This document shows positions 8,084 to 16,092 of a DNA stretch of 64,000 bases, in pieces (positions within the stretch are counted from its first letter, which is position 1; every line of letters begins with the position of its first letter). The notes under the pieces were generated by a model. It had not been told where the DNA came from. It searched no databases and saw nothing but the letters and a program-made list of their open reading frames with translations. This DNA is from Candidatus Chlorohelix allophototropha (GTDB taxonomy: Bacteria; Chloroflexota; Chloroflexia; Chloroheliales; Chloroheliaceae), in NCBI RefSeq assembly GCF_030389965.1, contig NZ_CP128402.1:124001-188000 (forward strand), given 5' to 3'. A program made the position numbers and the translations under genes.

Positions 8084-8143
8084 GTCATACCGGTATGACA
8101 AAACTATTGAAGTTATTGCCTATTTTTATCATACCGGTATGAT
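8084..8143. promoter_or_regulatory. Two 16-bp palindromes with core TCATACCGGTATGA upstream of the parB-like gene
   Basis: GTCATACCGGTATGAC (8084-8099) and ATCATACCGGTATGAT (8128-8143) are perfect 16-base palindromes 44 bases apart, between the 5' end of the ParB-like gene and the 3' end of the Fic gene. A third copy with one changed central base lies at 9299-9314. Perfect, repeated palindromes next to a ParB-family gene suggest operators or a parS-like centromere. Which protein binds them is inference. Confidence 0.7.
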
Positions 8144-8192
8144 GTCCTCAATAGGTCTTTTCTCTTATTTTAGGATATGTATTTGGAATAAA

Positions 8193-9194
8193 TTAGACTT
8201 GTTTACGGGGACGTCCTTTTGGCTCCAGTTCCTGGGCTACTTCAGCCTTGTAACGGTCAATATCTGCCAGGGTGCTATACCAGCGTCTACCACGCTTAAT
8301 AGCCGCCAGCTTCCCTTTGCGTACCAACCAGCCCAGGTAGTCCGCTGAAAATCCGGTTTCTTTGGCCAGTTCGGACAGCGGTTGGTATAGATCTTCCGGT
8401 TCCTGGCGACAGGCTTCCAGATACAGGTCAAGCCCCCCTTCTACTGCCCGGCCTACCAGATTGGCGATCGGGCTATAATTACCCAGCGTGGCAGTGTCCA
8501 GGGCCCGCAGATAATTTACCCGCCAGTCTCGTAACAACAGGGCCGGTGGGTAACCGGCCTGCATAAGCATCAGGTTAAGGATAAGCCTTCCGGTGCGTCC
8601 GTTGCCGTCAAAGAAAGGATGAATAGCCTCAAAATCGTGGTGGGCGATGGCTGCCCGCACGATTGGCTCGAAGGACTGCCCCGACTCTTCCAGCCACTCC
8701 AGCCATTCGGCCAGCATTGAGGGTACCTGCCGGGCTGGCGGTGGAATAAGCGTCGCTCCCCGGATGTAAACTGGCCCATCGCGGAAACGCCCGGCGCTTT
8801 CATCATCAATTCCCTTCAACACCAGGTGGTGCAAAGCCAGAATGTATTCCAGGGATATTTTCGCATTTCCCTCTACCAGCCGCACCAGAAAATCAAAAGC
8901 TTCGGCGTGGTTAGTGGCTTCAAGATATTCCCTGAGGGAATGTCCGCTGACCGTCAGCCCGTTTTCAATTACCATTTGGGTTTCGCGCAGGTTAAGGGTA
9001 TTACCTTCAATGGCGTTGGAATGATAGGTAAGCACCACCCGTAAATCTCCGTAGAGCCGGTTCAAAATATTGGATTTAAGCGGGCGGTAGCGGTCAAGTT
9101 CAGCTTTCTTTTCCTCCAAACGGCGGGCGAGGCGGGGGTCAAGCTTTGGGCGGAGCGGGTTCCGGTGGTCGGACATAACTTTCAACCCTTTCAT
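8193..9194 (-). CDS. Fic-domain protein (probable AMP transferase) with C-terminal helix-turn-helix
   Basis: 333 residues. The active-site motif HPFFDGNGRTGR (H192) matches HPFx(D/E)GNGRxxR, so AMP transfer to a hydroxyl of a target protein is expected. The segment SNAIEGN (59-65) matches the inhibitory helix motif (S/T)xxxE(G/N) placed N-terminal to the Fic core, as in class II Fic proteins, so activity is probably self-restrained. The C-terminal 60 residues (LSELAKETGFSADYLGWLV) look like a helix-turn-helix. An in-frame ATG at 9176 has a better ribosome binding site (AAAGGG) than the ATG at 9194, so the start may be 18 bases shorter. It is preceded by an operator-like repeat around a TATAAT box. 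Confidence 0.85.
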   Translation of the reverse strand: MKGLKVMSDHRNPLRPKLDPRLARRLEEKKAELDRYRPLKSNILNRLYGDLRVVLTYHSNAIEGNTLNLRETQMVIENGLTVSGHSLREYLEATNHAEAFDFLVRLVEGNAKISLEYILALHHLVLKGIDDESAGRFRDGPVYIRGATLIPPPARQVPSMLAEWLEWLEESGQSFEPIVRAAIAHHDFEAIHPFFDGNGRTGRLILNLMLMQAGYPPALLLRDWRVNYLRALDTATLGNYSPIANLVGRAVEGGLDLYLEACRQEPEDLYQPLSELAKETGFSADYLGWLVRKGKLAAIKRGRRWYSTLADIDRYKAEVAQELEPKGRPRKQV

Positions 9195-9195
9195 A

Positions 9196-9243
9196 GATAA
9201 TTACCACGAATAGCTAATTATACACTGATTCGTAGTAATTATC
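9196..9243 (-). promoter_or_regulatory. Fic gene promoter inside a 16-bp inverted repeat
   Basis: GATAATTACCACGAAT (9196-9211) and ATTCGTAGTAATTATC (9228-9243) are inverted repeats matching at 15 of 16 positions. Between them on the minus strand lies TATAAT (9222-9217), a perfect -10 box about 23 bases from the Fic ATG. A clear -35 box is not visible. The layout suggests a dimeric repressor covering the promoter, possibly the Fic protein itself through its C-terminal helix-turn-helix. Confidence 0.55.
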
Positions 9244-9298
9244 TTGCCTTAACGCAAGCAAAACCGTAATAGAAAAGCCAGCGAGAAGTACTAAAAGC

Positions 9299-9314
9299 AT
9301 CATACCAGTATGAT
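9299..9314. promoter_or_regulatory. Third copy of the 16-bp palindrome
   Basis: ATCATACCAGTATGAT differs from the copy at 8128-8143 by a single central base. It lies between the divergent Fic gene and the transfer gene block that begins at 9676, so it could control either. Confidence 0.6.
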
Positions 9315-9675
9315 AAATACCCATTTTTTGCACAATCTACCACCGGCCTTGCTAACCTCTTGATTTCAACTGCTCCTGCCAAATTGACCGTTATCTGGTG
9401 CTCCAGTTCAAATATATTTTGTCACCACCTTGTCACCACCTTTTTGTTATCTTCATTTTCATCCCGGCCTAAAAACCGGTGAAAGTGCCAGGGGTGTAAA
9501 GACAACGACGATAGTCTGGCGAAGATCTTTTTAGCAACCTGACCCATAACTTTGCCGGCTTAACCCATTTCTCAGTATTACCCTGGCTGGAAACCGGTTG
9601 CTTTGTAAACTACCGGGGCAAAAAGAACCTATTACCGGAGAAAATTCCGGGGTACCACAGAAGGAGGAAATTTCG
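9315..9675. other. Leader region of the secretion gene block
   Basis: No gene recognised. It holds an 11-bp tandem repeat, TGTCACCACCT, at 9420-9430 and 9431-9441, and ends with an AGGAGG ribosome binding site (9662-9667) for the pilin gene. The promoter of the long downstream operon is presumably here, but I see no clear -35/-10 pair. Confidence 0.5.
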
Positions 9676-9945
9676 ATGGATGTCACTAAAATTATCAACC
9701 TGATTAATACCGGCATAACTTTTCTGCAAATGATCGGTGGGGCAGTGGGCTTTCTGTTTTTCTGCTGGGGAGCTATCCAGATTACCACCTCCGGCTGGCG
9801 TTACCAGCAGGCCGACCGGGGTAAAGAAACCATGGTCTATGCTGTGCTGGGTCTGGGTTTACTGTTGATCGGCGGTACCATCGTCAGGCTGATTCTTACC
9901 GCGATGGGGGCCAATATCCCCCTGCCTACCGGTGTGGGTGGCTAG
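9676..9945 (+). CDS. TrbC/VirB2-like pilin subunit
   Basis: 89 residues with two hydrophobic segments (about 14-36 and 54-75) split by a short charged loop, GWRYQQADRGKE, the topology of VirB2/TrbC-type conjugative pilins and of small membrane proteins of Gram-positive transfer systems. The ATG at 9676 sits 8 bases after AGGAGG; the longer open frame upstream has no such site. It is followed 21 bases later by a PrgI-family gene, which supports a type IV secretion role. Sequence identity to a named family cannot be judged without a search. Confidence 0.7.
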   Translation: MDVTKIINLINTGITFLQMIGGAVGFLFFCWGAIQITTSGWRYQQADRGKETMVYAVLGLGLLLIGGTIVRLILTAMGANIPLPTGVGG

Positions 9946-9966
9946 TAAGTATAAGGGAGGTTTTAA

Positions 9967-10308
9967 ATGACCCTGACCCATGAAATTCCCACCCACCTGG
10001 AAGTGGAGGACCGGCCCTTCTTTGGGCTGACCTTTAAACAGTTCACCGTCCTGGCGCTGGGGTTGGGCGGGCTGGCCTTTCTATATAACTACGGGCTGTG
10101 CTGGGTACCCGATCCGTTCCGGCTGATATTAACAGTGGTGGCAGGGGCGGTGGCCCTGGCTATTACCTTGCTAAAACTGGAGGGGCTATCTCTCCTGGAC
10201 TGGCTGATGGAGCGGGTGTTATTTGGTTTCCAGCCGCACCAGGCAATCTTCGGGCTTTACGAGTTACAGCAGGGGTCAGTCAAAGAGGAAAGGTCATTCC
10301 GCCGGTGA
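9967..10308 (+). CDS. PrgI-family membrane protein (VirB3-like)
   Basis: 113 residues with the family's N-terminal pattern (IPTHLEVEDRPFFGLTFKQF) and two adjacent membrane segments (about 28-45 and 51-68), then FGFQPHQAIFG. PrgI proteins replace VirB3 in Gram-positive and Chloroflexota type IV systems and normally sit directly before a VirB4 ATPase. Here the next gene is an SSB, and no VirB4 is found in the window. AGGGAGG lies 6 bases before the ATG. The TGA stop overlaps the GTG start of the next gene. Confidence 0.8.
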   Translation: MTLTHEIPTHLEVEDRPFFGLTFKQFTVLALGLGGLAFLYNYGLCWVPDPFRLILTVVAGAVALAITLLKLEGLSLLDWLMERVLFGFQPHQAIFGLYELQQGSVKEERSFRR

Positions 10309-10640
10309 GCGGTCACCATAACCGGGTAATCCTGGTAGGTCAGATTCTAGGCGAAGTGGAGCTGCACCTGGACGAAAGGGAAGAAATGGTAGCCCACTTT
10401 ACCCTGATTACCGAGCTGAAGTTCAAAAAGAAAAGCGGTGTGATCAGGGAATCAGCAGAGCACCGGGTGGTGGCCTGGGGTGAACTGGCCCGACTATGCG
10501 GCACCAATCTGGTAGAAGGGCGGCTGGTACTGGTGGAAGGACGGCTTCGCTCATACCTGACAGAAGATCCACGAAATGGCTGCCGTTATCTCTGTTTTGA
10601 GATCAGGGCCGAACAGGTACGTATCCTGGACGAGCCGTAG
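10305..10640 (+). CDS. Single-stranded DNA-binding protein (OB fold)
   Basis: 111 residues from a GTG at 10305 that overlaps the PrgI stop. It reads NRVILVGQILGEVELH and HRVVAWGELARLCGTNLVEG then LVLVEGRLRSYLTED, the SSB pattern of N-terminal strand, a V-W-aromatic region and the GxxVxVEGRL strand. It lacks the acidic C-terminal tail of chromosomal SSBs, as is common in plasmid copies. I prefer the GTG start because the alternative ATG at 10098 would overlap PrgI by 211 bases. Likely coats transferred or replicating plasmid strands. Confidence 0.75.
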   Translation: MSGHHNRVILVGQILGEVELHLDEREEMVAHFTLITELKFKKKSGVIRESAEHRVVAWGELARLCGTNLVEGRLVLVEGRLRSYLTEDPRNGCRYLCFEIRAEQVRILDEP

Positions 10641-10697
10641 GCAGTTGAAGTTAGGCGCGAATAGCTAAAACCGGAATAATTAACGAGCAAATAACCT

Positions 10698-12560
10698 ATG
10701 TGGCCAAAAGCATCTATAAAACTGAAGATCGGGCAAAATCTCAGAAAAGCCGGGCTTGGGTTACTGGAACTGGCCGAATTTTCAATACCGGCCAGGCCGG
10801 GGCCGGTGGCACGCATGCTGGGACAATCCGGGAAAGTCTATCTGGCCTGGTCTTACCGCCATCCCCGGTGGGGTTTACTACTGATGCTTATTCCAGCGCT
10901 AGTGCTGGTGGCCGCTTTTGGGTTCTACCGGGTAGCCCAGGCCTCCGGTGCTCTCTACCAGATCGCGCCCTGCGCCCCACCCACAGACCAGAGCTTTAAC
11001 TTTGACGGCAACCCCGGCCTGGACTTTGACCTGGGCAAGTGGGCCGGCTGGCTGATCGGTAAAATCTGCCAGTGGATCGCGGTGGTTTTCTTCCAGCTGG
11101 CCAACCATATTCTGGGTTGGGGTTCTGGCTGCAATAATATTCAGCTAAATTTTGTAACCGACACTCCCTGGGAATACATTGCCAACCAGTCCCAACCGGC
11201 TTTTGGTGACCAGCTCAGGAACGGACTGGTCTGGAGCGTTTTATCTTTCCAGTTTTTCTGGCTGGTGCTTAATTTGTTCTGGCGCAGGCAGCAGGTAGGC
11301 GTTGAAGATATCCTGGTGCGCACCCTGATGGGAGTAGCCCTCTCTGGAATTAGCTACGAGATTGCCCGCTGGTTCCTCCAGATCTGCCAGGCCCTCTCCC
11401 AGGCCTTAAATTCAGGCGATAAGCTCCGGCTGTTTGAGGGTGTACTTCAGGTAGATACCAATGGGAATATCTTTAATACCCTTCTGTCGATGTTCGCGGC
11501 AGGGGTGGCAGTGCTCTTTGTACTACAGATGGCTATCCGCTTGATCTATACCGGCTTTCTTTTATACCTTTTGCCACTCGGTGGGGCCTTATGGCTTAAC
11601 CCTGGTACCCAGTATTATTCCAGGATGCTTTACAGTAACTTTTTTGCCACAGTCTTTGTGCAGCCGCTTCAGCTAGGGGTGATAGCCGTCACCACCATGT
11701 TTGTAAAGGGAGCCAGGGCTTACGCCGATACCTCGCTGGCGATGCTGTTTGGCATCTGTGGTCTGTTTTTGGCACTGGGTCTACCCCGCACCTTTAATGC
11801 CGCCCTGGGTGGGTCTACTCCCATCGGACCGGTCGGGCTGGTGCTGGCGGGTCGGATGGCGCTGGGCAATCTCAGGCAGGCGGGCCGGGCTATTTCAGGT
11901 GGGAACAGCCACTCCCCAAACTCCGGGAACCGGGGTAGTGGTGGTAACTCTGGACCAGCTAATCGTTCTCCCTGGAGTGGCGGGGGCGGGGGGCTTTCAG
12001 GACTACAACCGGTGACGGCCGGTTGGGGTGCGCCGGGCAACCTGCGCTACGGTGGTAACGGTGGAGCCTCTCCCTTCCGCAGTAAAACCACCCAAACCGC
12101 CGGAGCAACTTCCGCCTATTCCCCGGCTAATTCATCCAAACCGGCCAGCCCGGCTCTGGGCACTGATACCGGGGTGTCACCCGGGAATCCACTTGCCGGA
12201 GGAGTACAGCAGTCCCCGCCCGCGCAAGGCGACCAATCGGTATCTCCTATGACGGTGGGCTACCCACCTGCTCCCCTTCCAGCCCGGCCGGCAAATGCTT
12301 CAGAAGATGGTAGTAGCCGCGCCAGAGTGGTAACGTTGAATCCGACTCCCCGACTTCCTGCTACTTCAGGCACCGGGGAAAGCGGGAATGTGGGAGCAGC
12401 AGAATTAAAACCAACTTCTACCGGCAACAGCCCTTCTAACCCGCCCCTTCACTCTTCCTCCAACTCCCAGAGCGGAGGAAGACCAGGGGTGGTGGATCTG
12501 CGTCCTTACCGCCCCCGCCCTAAAAGAACCGGTAATCAGGAAGGGAGCAAAACGTCATGA
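10698..12560 (+). CDS. VirB6/TrbL-like polytopic membrane protein with low-complexity tail
   Basis: 620 residues. The N-terminal two thirds have about seven hydrophobic segments (for example WGLLLMLIPALVLVAAFGF, FQFFWLVLNLFW, LLSMFAAGVAVLFVLQMAI and a last one near residue 350). From about residue 390 the protein is Gly/Ser/Asn/Pro-rich with no fold. This matches VirB6/TrbL channel proteins, which also often carry a disordered C-terminus. The stop overlaps the start of the cell-wall hydrolase by four bases. It probably forms the inner-membrane channel of the secretion system. Assignment is by topology and place. Confidence 0.65.
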   Translation: MWPKASIKLKIGQNLRKAGLGLLELAEFSIPARPGPVARMLGQSGKVYLAWSYRHPRWGLLLMLIPALVLVAAFGFYRVAQASGALYQIAPCAPPTDQSFNFDGNPGLDFDLGKWAGWLIGKICQWIAVVFFQLANHILGWGSGCNNIQLNFVTDTPWEYIANQSQPAFGDQLRNGLVWSVLSFQFFWLVLNLFWRRQQVGVEDILVRTLMGVALSGISYEIARWFLQICQALSQALNSGDKLRLFEGVLQVDTNGNIFNTLLSMFAAGVAVLFVLQMAIRLIYTGFLLYLLPLGGALWLNPGTQYYSRMLYSNFFATVFVQPLQLGVIAVTTMFVKGARAYADTSLAMLFGICGLFLALGLPRTFNAALGGSTPIGPVGLVLAGRMALGNLRQAGRAISGGNSHSPNSGNRGSGGNSGPANRSPWSGGGGGLSGLQPVTAGWGAPGNLRYGGNGGASPFRSKTTQTAGATSAYSPANSSKPASPALGTDTGVSPGNPLAGGVQQSPPAQGDQSVSPMTVGYPPAPLPARPANASEDGSSRARVVTLNPTPRLPATSGTGESGNVGAAELKPTSTGNSPSNPPLHSSSNSQSGGRPGVVDLRPYRPRPKRTGNQEGSKTS

Positions 12561-14062
12561 TGGAAGCCTACGATTACGGTCTCGGCCTTCTGTCGCCTGG
12601 TCGGGTGGTGCGCTGGCTTATGGTACTCCTCGCTCCCCTGGTCCTGCTCATTTTGGTGGTGGTAATTTTCCTGTTACTGGTGATGACCGTCTTTGGTTTC
12701 CCCCTGGGTGGGCAACTGGGTCGACCACCCGGCGGGGTGGCGGGTCAACCCCCGAATAGCAATTTCCTGGCCCAGATCCCGGCAAGCCAGCGCCCACTAT
12801 TGCAGTCAGTGGCTAAAGACAACCAGCTGCCCTGGGAGGTGCTGGCGGCTATAGTCAGGATTGAGAGCAATTTTGGACAAGCCTCCGGCAATTACGCCGG
12901 ACTCACCGAAGCGCAGTGGGAGCGTTACGCCCCGGCAGTTTTTGGTGGTCCTACCGGTTACGAACCGGGTAACCATGAAAAATCCCTGGAGGTGCTGGCC
13001 GCTTTACTGAAAGCCGGCGGCGCCAGACAGGGGGATGGGGATGGAATCCGACGGGGCATTGGCGATTTTAAGAGCGGCGACAATTACTTTTACCGGGTGC
13101 TACAGGTGGCCGGACGCTACGGCTTTATCCTGCCCGGCTCCTTTGAAGAAAAGCTGGTGCAACTGACGGTAGCCCAGGAAGGCAAACCCTATGTATGGGG
13201 TGCCACAGGCCCTGCTGCCTTTGATTGTTCAGGGCTCACGGCCTATATCTATGCCCGGCTGGCGGTAGCGCTGCCCCGTAACTCGCAGGCGCAGTATTTC
13301 GCGGCAGAACCGGTCAGCGCCGACCAGGTAATGCCGGGGGACATGTTCTTTCTGGAATACACCTATCAGGATCCCACCATCCGGCTGACCCATGTGGGGA
13401 TTTACAAAGGGGGTGGAATTGCTATACACGCGCCTCAGGAAGGAGAGACCATCCGGGAGGAACCGATCGACAATGCCTTTTTCCGGCAGCACTGGTACGG
13501 TTTTGCCAGGGCGAAACGACCGGGAATGGTGCCGCCCACCACTGGAGTGGAGGAAGATACCGGACCGGTGGGTGGTGACTGGCAGAACTTTGATGTGCGT
13601 AAAGGGGAACCCACCTCCCCGGCAATCGACCGCTGGCTTTTGACCTGTGGGAGTCAGGGAGTAAAAAGCCCCCAGCTGGCGGAAGCACCTCTTGGGGAAA
13701 CCATCGGGCAGGTATATTTAAGAATGGGACGAAAATACGGGATTAACCCGGCCTACGCCGCCGCCTTCTTTACCAAAGAGAGTTCCTGCGGGAATTTCGG
13801 GAGTAACCTGGCTTCCCATAATTTCGGGAATATCCGCTGGACGCCCGGCTATCCCACCCTGGACGGAATCTGGCGGGCCTACCCGACCTGGACGGATGGG
13901 ATGGAGGACTGGTTCCGGCTGATCAAGGAATACTACCTGGGTCAAGGGCTGGTATCAGTTGACCGGATTGTACCGGTATATGCTCCGGCGGCGGACTCCA
14001 ACAATGTTGAGCTTTACATAACTCAAATAAAACAATATGTTTCCAGAATTATGCAACGTTAG
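12557..14062 (+). CDS. Secreted cell-wall hydrolase: lysozyme-like, NlpC/P60 and glucosaminidase-like domains (VirB1-like role)
   Basis: 501 residues. A membrane segment at about 20-45 anchors the protein. Residues 75-190 resemble a lytic transglycosylase (VLAAIVRIESNFGQASG). Residues 198-315 are NlpC/P60 with the catalytic cysteine in AAFDCSGLTAYIYARL (C224) and histidine in LTHVGIYKGGG. Residues about 365-501 resemble an N-acetylglucosaminidase-type domain (AAFFTKESSCGNFGSN, HNFGNIRWTPG). Such multi-domain hydrolases open the wall for conjugation or secretion machines in monoderm bacteria. It follows the VirB6-like gene with a four-base overlap. Cutting both glycan and peptide is inferred from the domains. 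Confidence 0.82.
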   Translation: MMEAYDYGLGLLSPGRVVRWLMVLLAPLVLLILVVVIFLLLVMTVFGFPLGGQLGRPPGGVAGQPPNSNFLAQIPASQRPLLQSVAKDNQLPWEVLAAIVRIESNFGQASGNYAGLTEAQWERYAPAVFGGPTGYEPGNHEKSLEVLAALLKAGGARQGDGDGIRRGIGDFKSGDNYFYRVLQVAGRYGFILPGSFEEKLVQLTVAQEGKPYVWGATGPAAFDCSGLTAYIYARLAVALPRNSQAQYFAAEPVSADQVMPGDMFFLEYTYQDPTIRLTHVGIYKGGGIAIHAPQEGETIREEPIDNAFFRQHWYGFARAKRPGMVPPTTGVEEDTGPVGGDWQNFDVRKGEPTSPAIDRWLLTCGSQGVKSPQLAEAPLGETIGQVYLRMGRKYGINPAYAAAFFTKESSCGNFGSNLASHNFGNIRWTPGYPTLDGIWRAYPTWTDGMEDWFRLIKEYYLGQGLVSVDRIVPVYAPAADSNNVELYITQIKQYVSRIMQR

Positions 14063-15072
14063 AAAGTTGTTAAAGAATAATAAAGTTGCTCTGCAACAAA
14101 TAAAGTTGTGACCTGAGCAGCCTTAACGAGGTTATGTTTGGTAGCTTAAAACAGGTTCAATATCACAATTTTATGGGTGAGTACAACGGAAAAAACATCT
14201 TCAAACCGGATCAGGGTACAACTTTGTTGATCTTCAGCAGAAGGCAGATCATGAAATAACAAATTGTTTCCGGGTAACCAGGATCAAGGAGGTGAAATTA
14301 ACGAGTAGATAAGGCTCAATAGTAGCGGAATAATAGTAACGTTTATTTTTATAAAATCAGGTAGAGTAGTACCGTTTTCCTATAGGTGAAAGGGATTAAA
14401 TGTGGTATCGTGCCTTTAAATTTTAGATTATTCGCATTTGATTATTTGTTATTCTCAGGCTACACATTAGCACTCATTATTTCGGTGGCCTAAAACGAAT
14501 AATTTTCCGATAACAAAACCGAGTACGCATAACACAGGAGGTTAACCACAACCATATGCTGAAATCAGGGTGAATGTAAGGCTACTCAAATCAATATTTA
14601 TGAAATACCCGACACCGTAGTAAATCCAGCCATAATCTAAGCCCACATCATTTGCCTTAACATTCCTACCAAAAAACTCTACTATTGAACATTTGTCCGG
14701 GAGTTTTCCCAGAACCGAAAACCGATCTACCGGCTTATTTGAGTAACCCTCCAGTTTATATCAGGTAGATTGAATCCGGTGTAGCAGTTCCAGGCAAATT
14801 CGCCGAAACTGATGCGAGAATCTCTAAATATTTCACAGGTCGGTTAGTGTTCCCTTTGAAGCCGGGCGGACCGGCCTGCCAGGATAAACGCCGGACATTT
14901 ATCGGTTGGTTTTGTGCGGCCTGATTCCATGGCTAAAACCATCTTTTGCTTTGCACGGTTTGTGAGAAGCCAGGGCATAGCCCTGACCGCCGTTTTAAAC
15001 AGTGATGAACTGAGCGGCGACTGGCTGGTAACGGGCTTGTATAGAGAAATTATGAAAGGGAGGCGAGAAAGA
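14063..15072. other. About 1-kb gap between the T4SS-like and Tad-like gene groups
   Basis: No gene recognised on either strand. It is more AT-rich than its neighbours. The open frame that continues upstream of the CpaB-like gene (from 14914) has no ribosome binding site before its ATGs. The stretch could hold the promoter for the Tad genes or be a scar from loss of genes such as virB4. I see no known riboswitch, no tRNA and no clear inverted repeats. Confidence 0.4.
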
Positions 15073-16092
15073 GTGTTTAATCGAAAAGAGCAAAGCCAAA
15101 ACGGCAATTCCCACCGGCCGCCTGACCTGGAAGAGTTCGATCCTACCCTTACGCCTCCGGTAATCGAGGCAGCGCGGTCGGGACATAACGGCCATACAAT
15201 TCCGGATTTTGGAAACGGAAGCCGGGTTAAACCCAGCGTCCCCCTGCCCCGGCGAGAAATCCCATCTGGTAAAACAGGCCGGGTATCCGGCAAACCGGTA
15301 GGAGGGACCCCAACCCAGGATTCACGCTGGCGACTACTTTTGGGACTGGGTATTGCGGTGATGACTTTTCTGGCCGCCCTGTTCTGGCTACAGGGTAGCG
15401 TGGAAGGGGTGGAGGTGGTGGTGGCTACCCGGGAGATCGCTACCGGCCAGATTATCTCGGCGGATGATCTTACCACTGCCCGGCTAAGCGGCAGTTCCGA
15501 TTACGCCAGTAGACTTATTGCCAGCAAAGAGTTAAGCGGTCTTACCAGGGATGGTTCGGAAAGGAAAGTGGCGGCCCGCCTGATTAGGGCAGCCGAACCG
15601 TTAATGAAACAGGACCTGATTCCAGCTTCCCAATATAACCGGAGCGGCATTCCCGAAGGACAGGTGGCGCTCTCCCTACCGACCACCAGCGCCTATGCGG
15701 TTTCCAGGATCAGCCGGGGCGACCAGGTGACACTCCTTATTACCAATAAAAGTAGTGGAAGTGACGCTAAGAACCAGGCCATCGTGCTGGCCGAAAATAT
15801 TAAGGTGCTGGAGGTAGCCCGCTCCGGCAGTAGTCTTAGCCTTAACAGCAGTAGTAGCGGAGCGGGCAGTAGTAATAGCGGGGCGTTAAGCGGTCTCACC
15901 TTACTGGTAACGCTGGAGCAGGCCCGGCAAATCAGCCAGGCCAGGGAGCAGGGGGTAATTACGGTGGTGCTACAACCGCTTACCGGCGCAGCGGAAGGAT
16001 TGGTAACCATCAGTCCACCGGCTACTGAGGCTGCTCCGGTTACTACCGTGATACCGGTAGGTACCATCACTCCCACAGGAGGCCAGCGATGA
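15073..16092 (+). CDS. cpaB: CpaB-like SAF-domain pilus assembly protein
   Basis: 339 residues from a GTG at 15073 that follows GGGAGGCGAG; an earlier in-frame ATG at 14914 lacks a site. A membrane segment (LLLGLGIAVMTFLAALFWL) precedes an SAF domain with VVVATREIATGQIISADDLTTARL, then a Ser/Gly-rich loop and the C-terminal VTLEQARQISQAREQGVITVVL typical of CpaB/RcpC. CpaB acts in the outer part of Tad/Flp pilus assembly; in monoderms it is anchored in the cell membrane. The stop overlaps the tadA start by four bases, so it begins the Tad operon. Confidence 0.85.
   Translation: MFNRKEQSQNGNSHRPPDLEEFDPTLTPPVIEAARSGHNGHTIPDFGNGSRVKPSVPLPRREIPSGKTGRVSGKPVGGTPTQDSRWRLLLGLGIAVMTFLAALFWLQGSVEGVEVVVATREIATGQIISADDLTTARLSGSSDYASRLIASKELSGLTRDGSERKVAARLIRAAEPLMKQDLIPASQYNRSGIPEGQVALSLPTTSAYAVSRISRGDQVTLLITNKSSGSDAKNQAIVLAENIKVLEVARSGSSLSLNSSSSGAGSSNSGALSGLTLLVTLEQARQISQAREQGVITVVLQPLTGAAEGLVTISPPATEAAPVTTVIPVGTITPTGGQR

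Noticed and set aside
14844..15476. 210-codon minus-strand frame opposite cpaB
   Set aside because: It is antisense to a clear SAF-domain gene in a plus-strand operon and its product resembles nothing.
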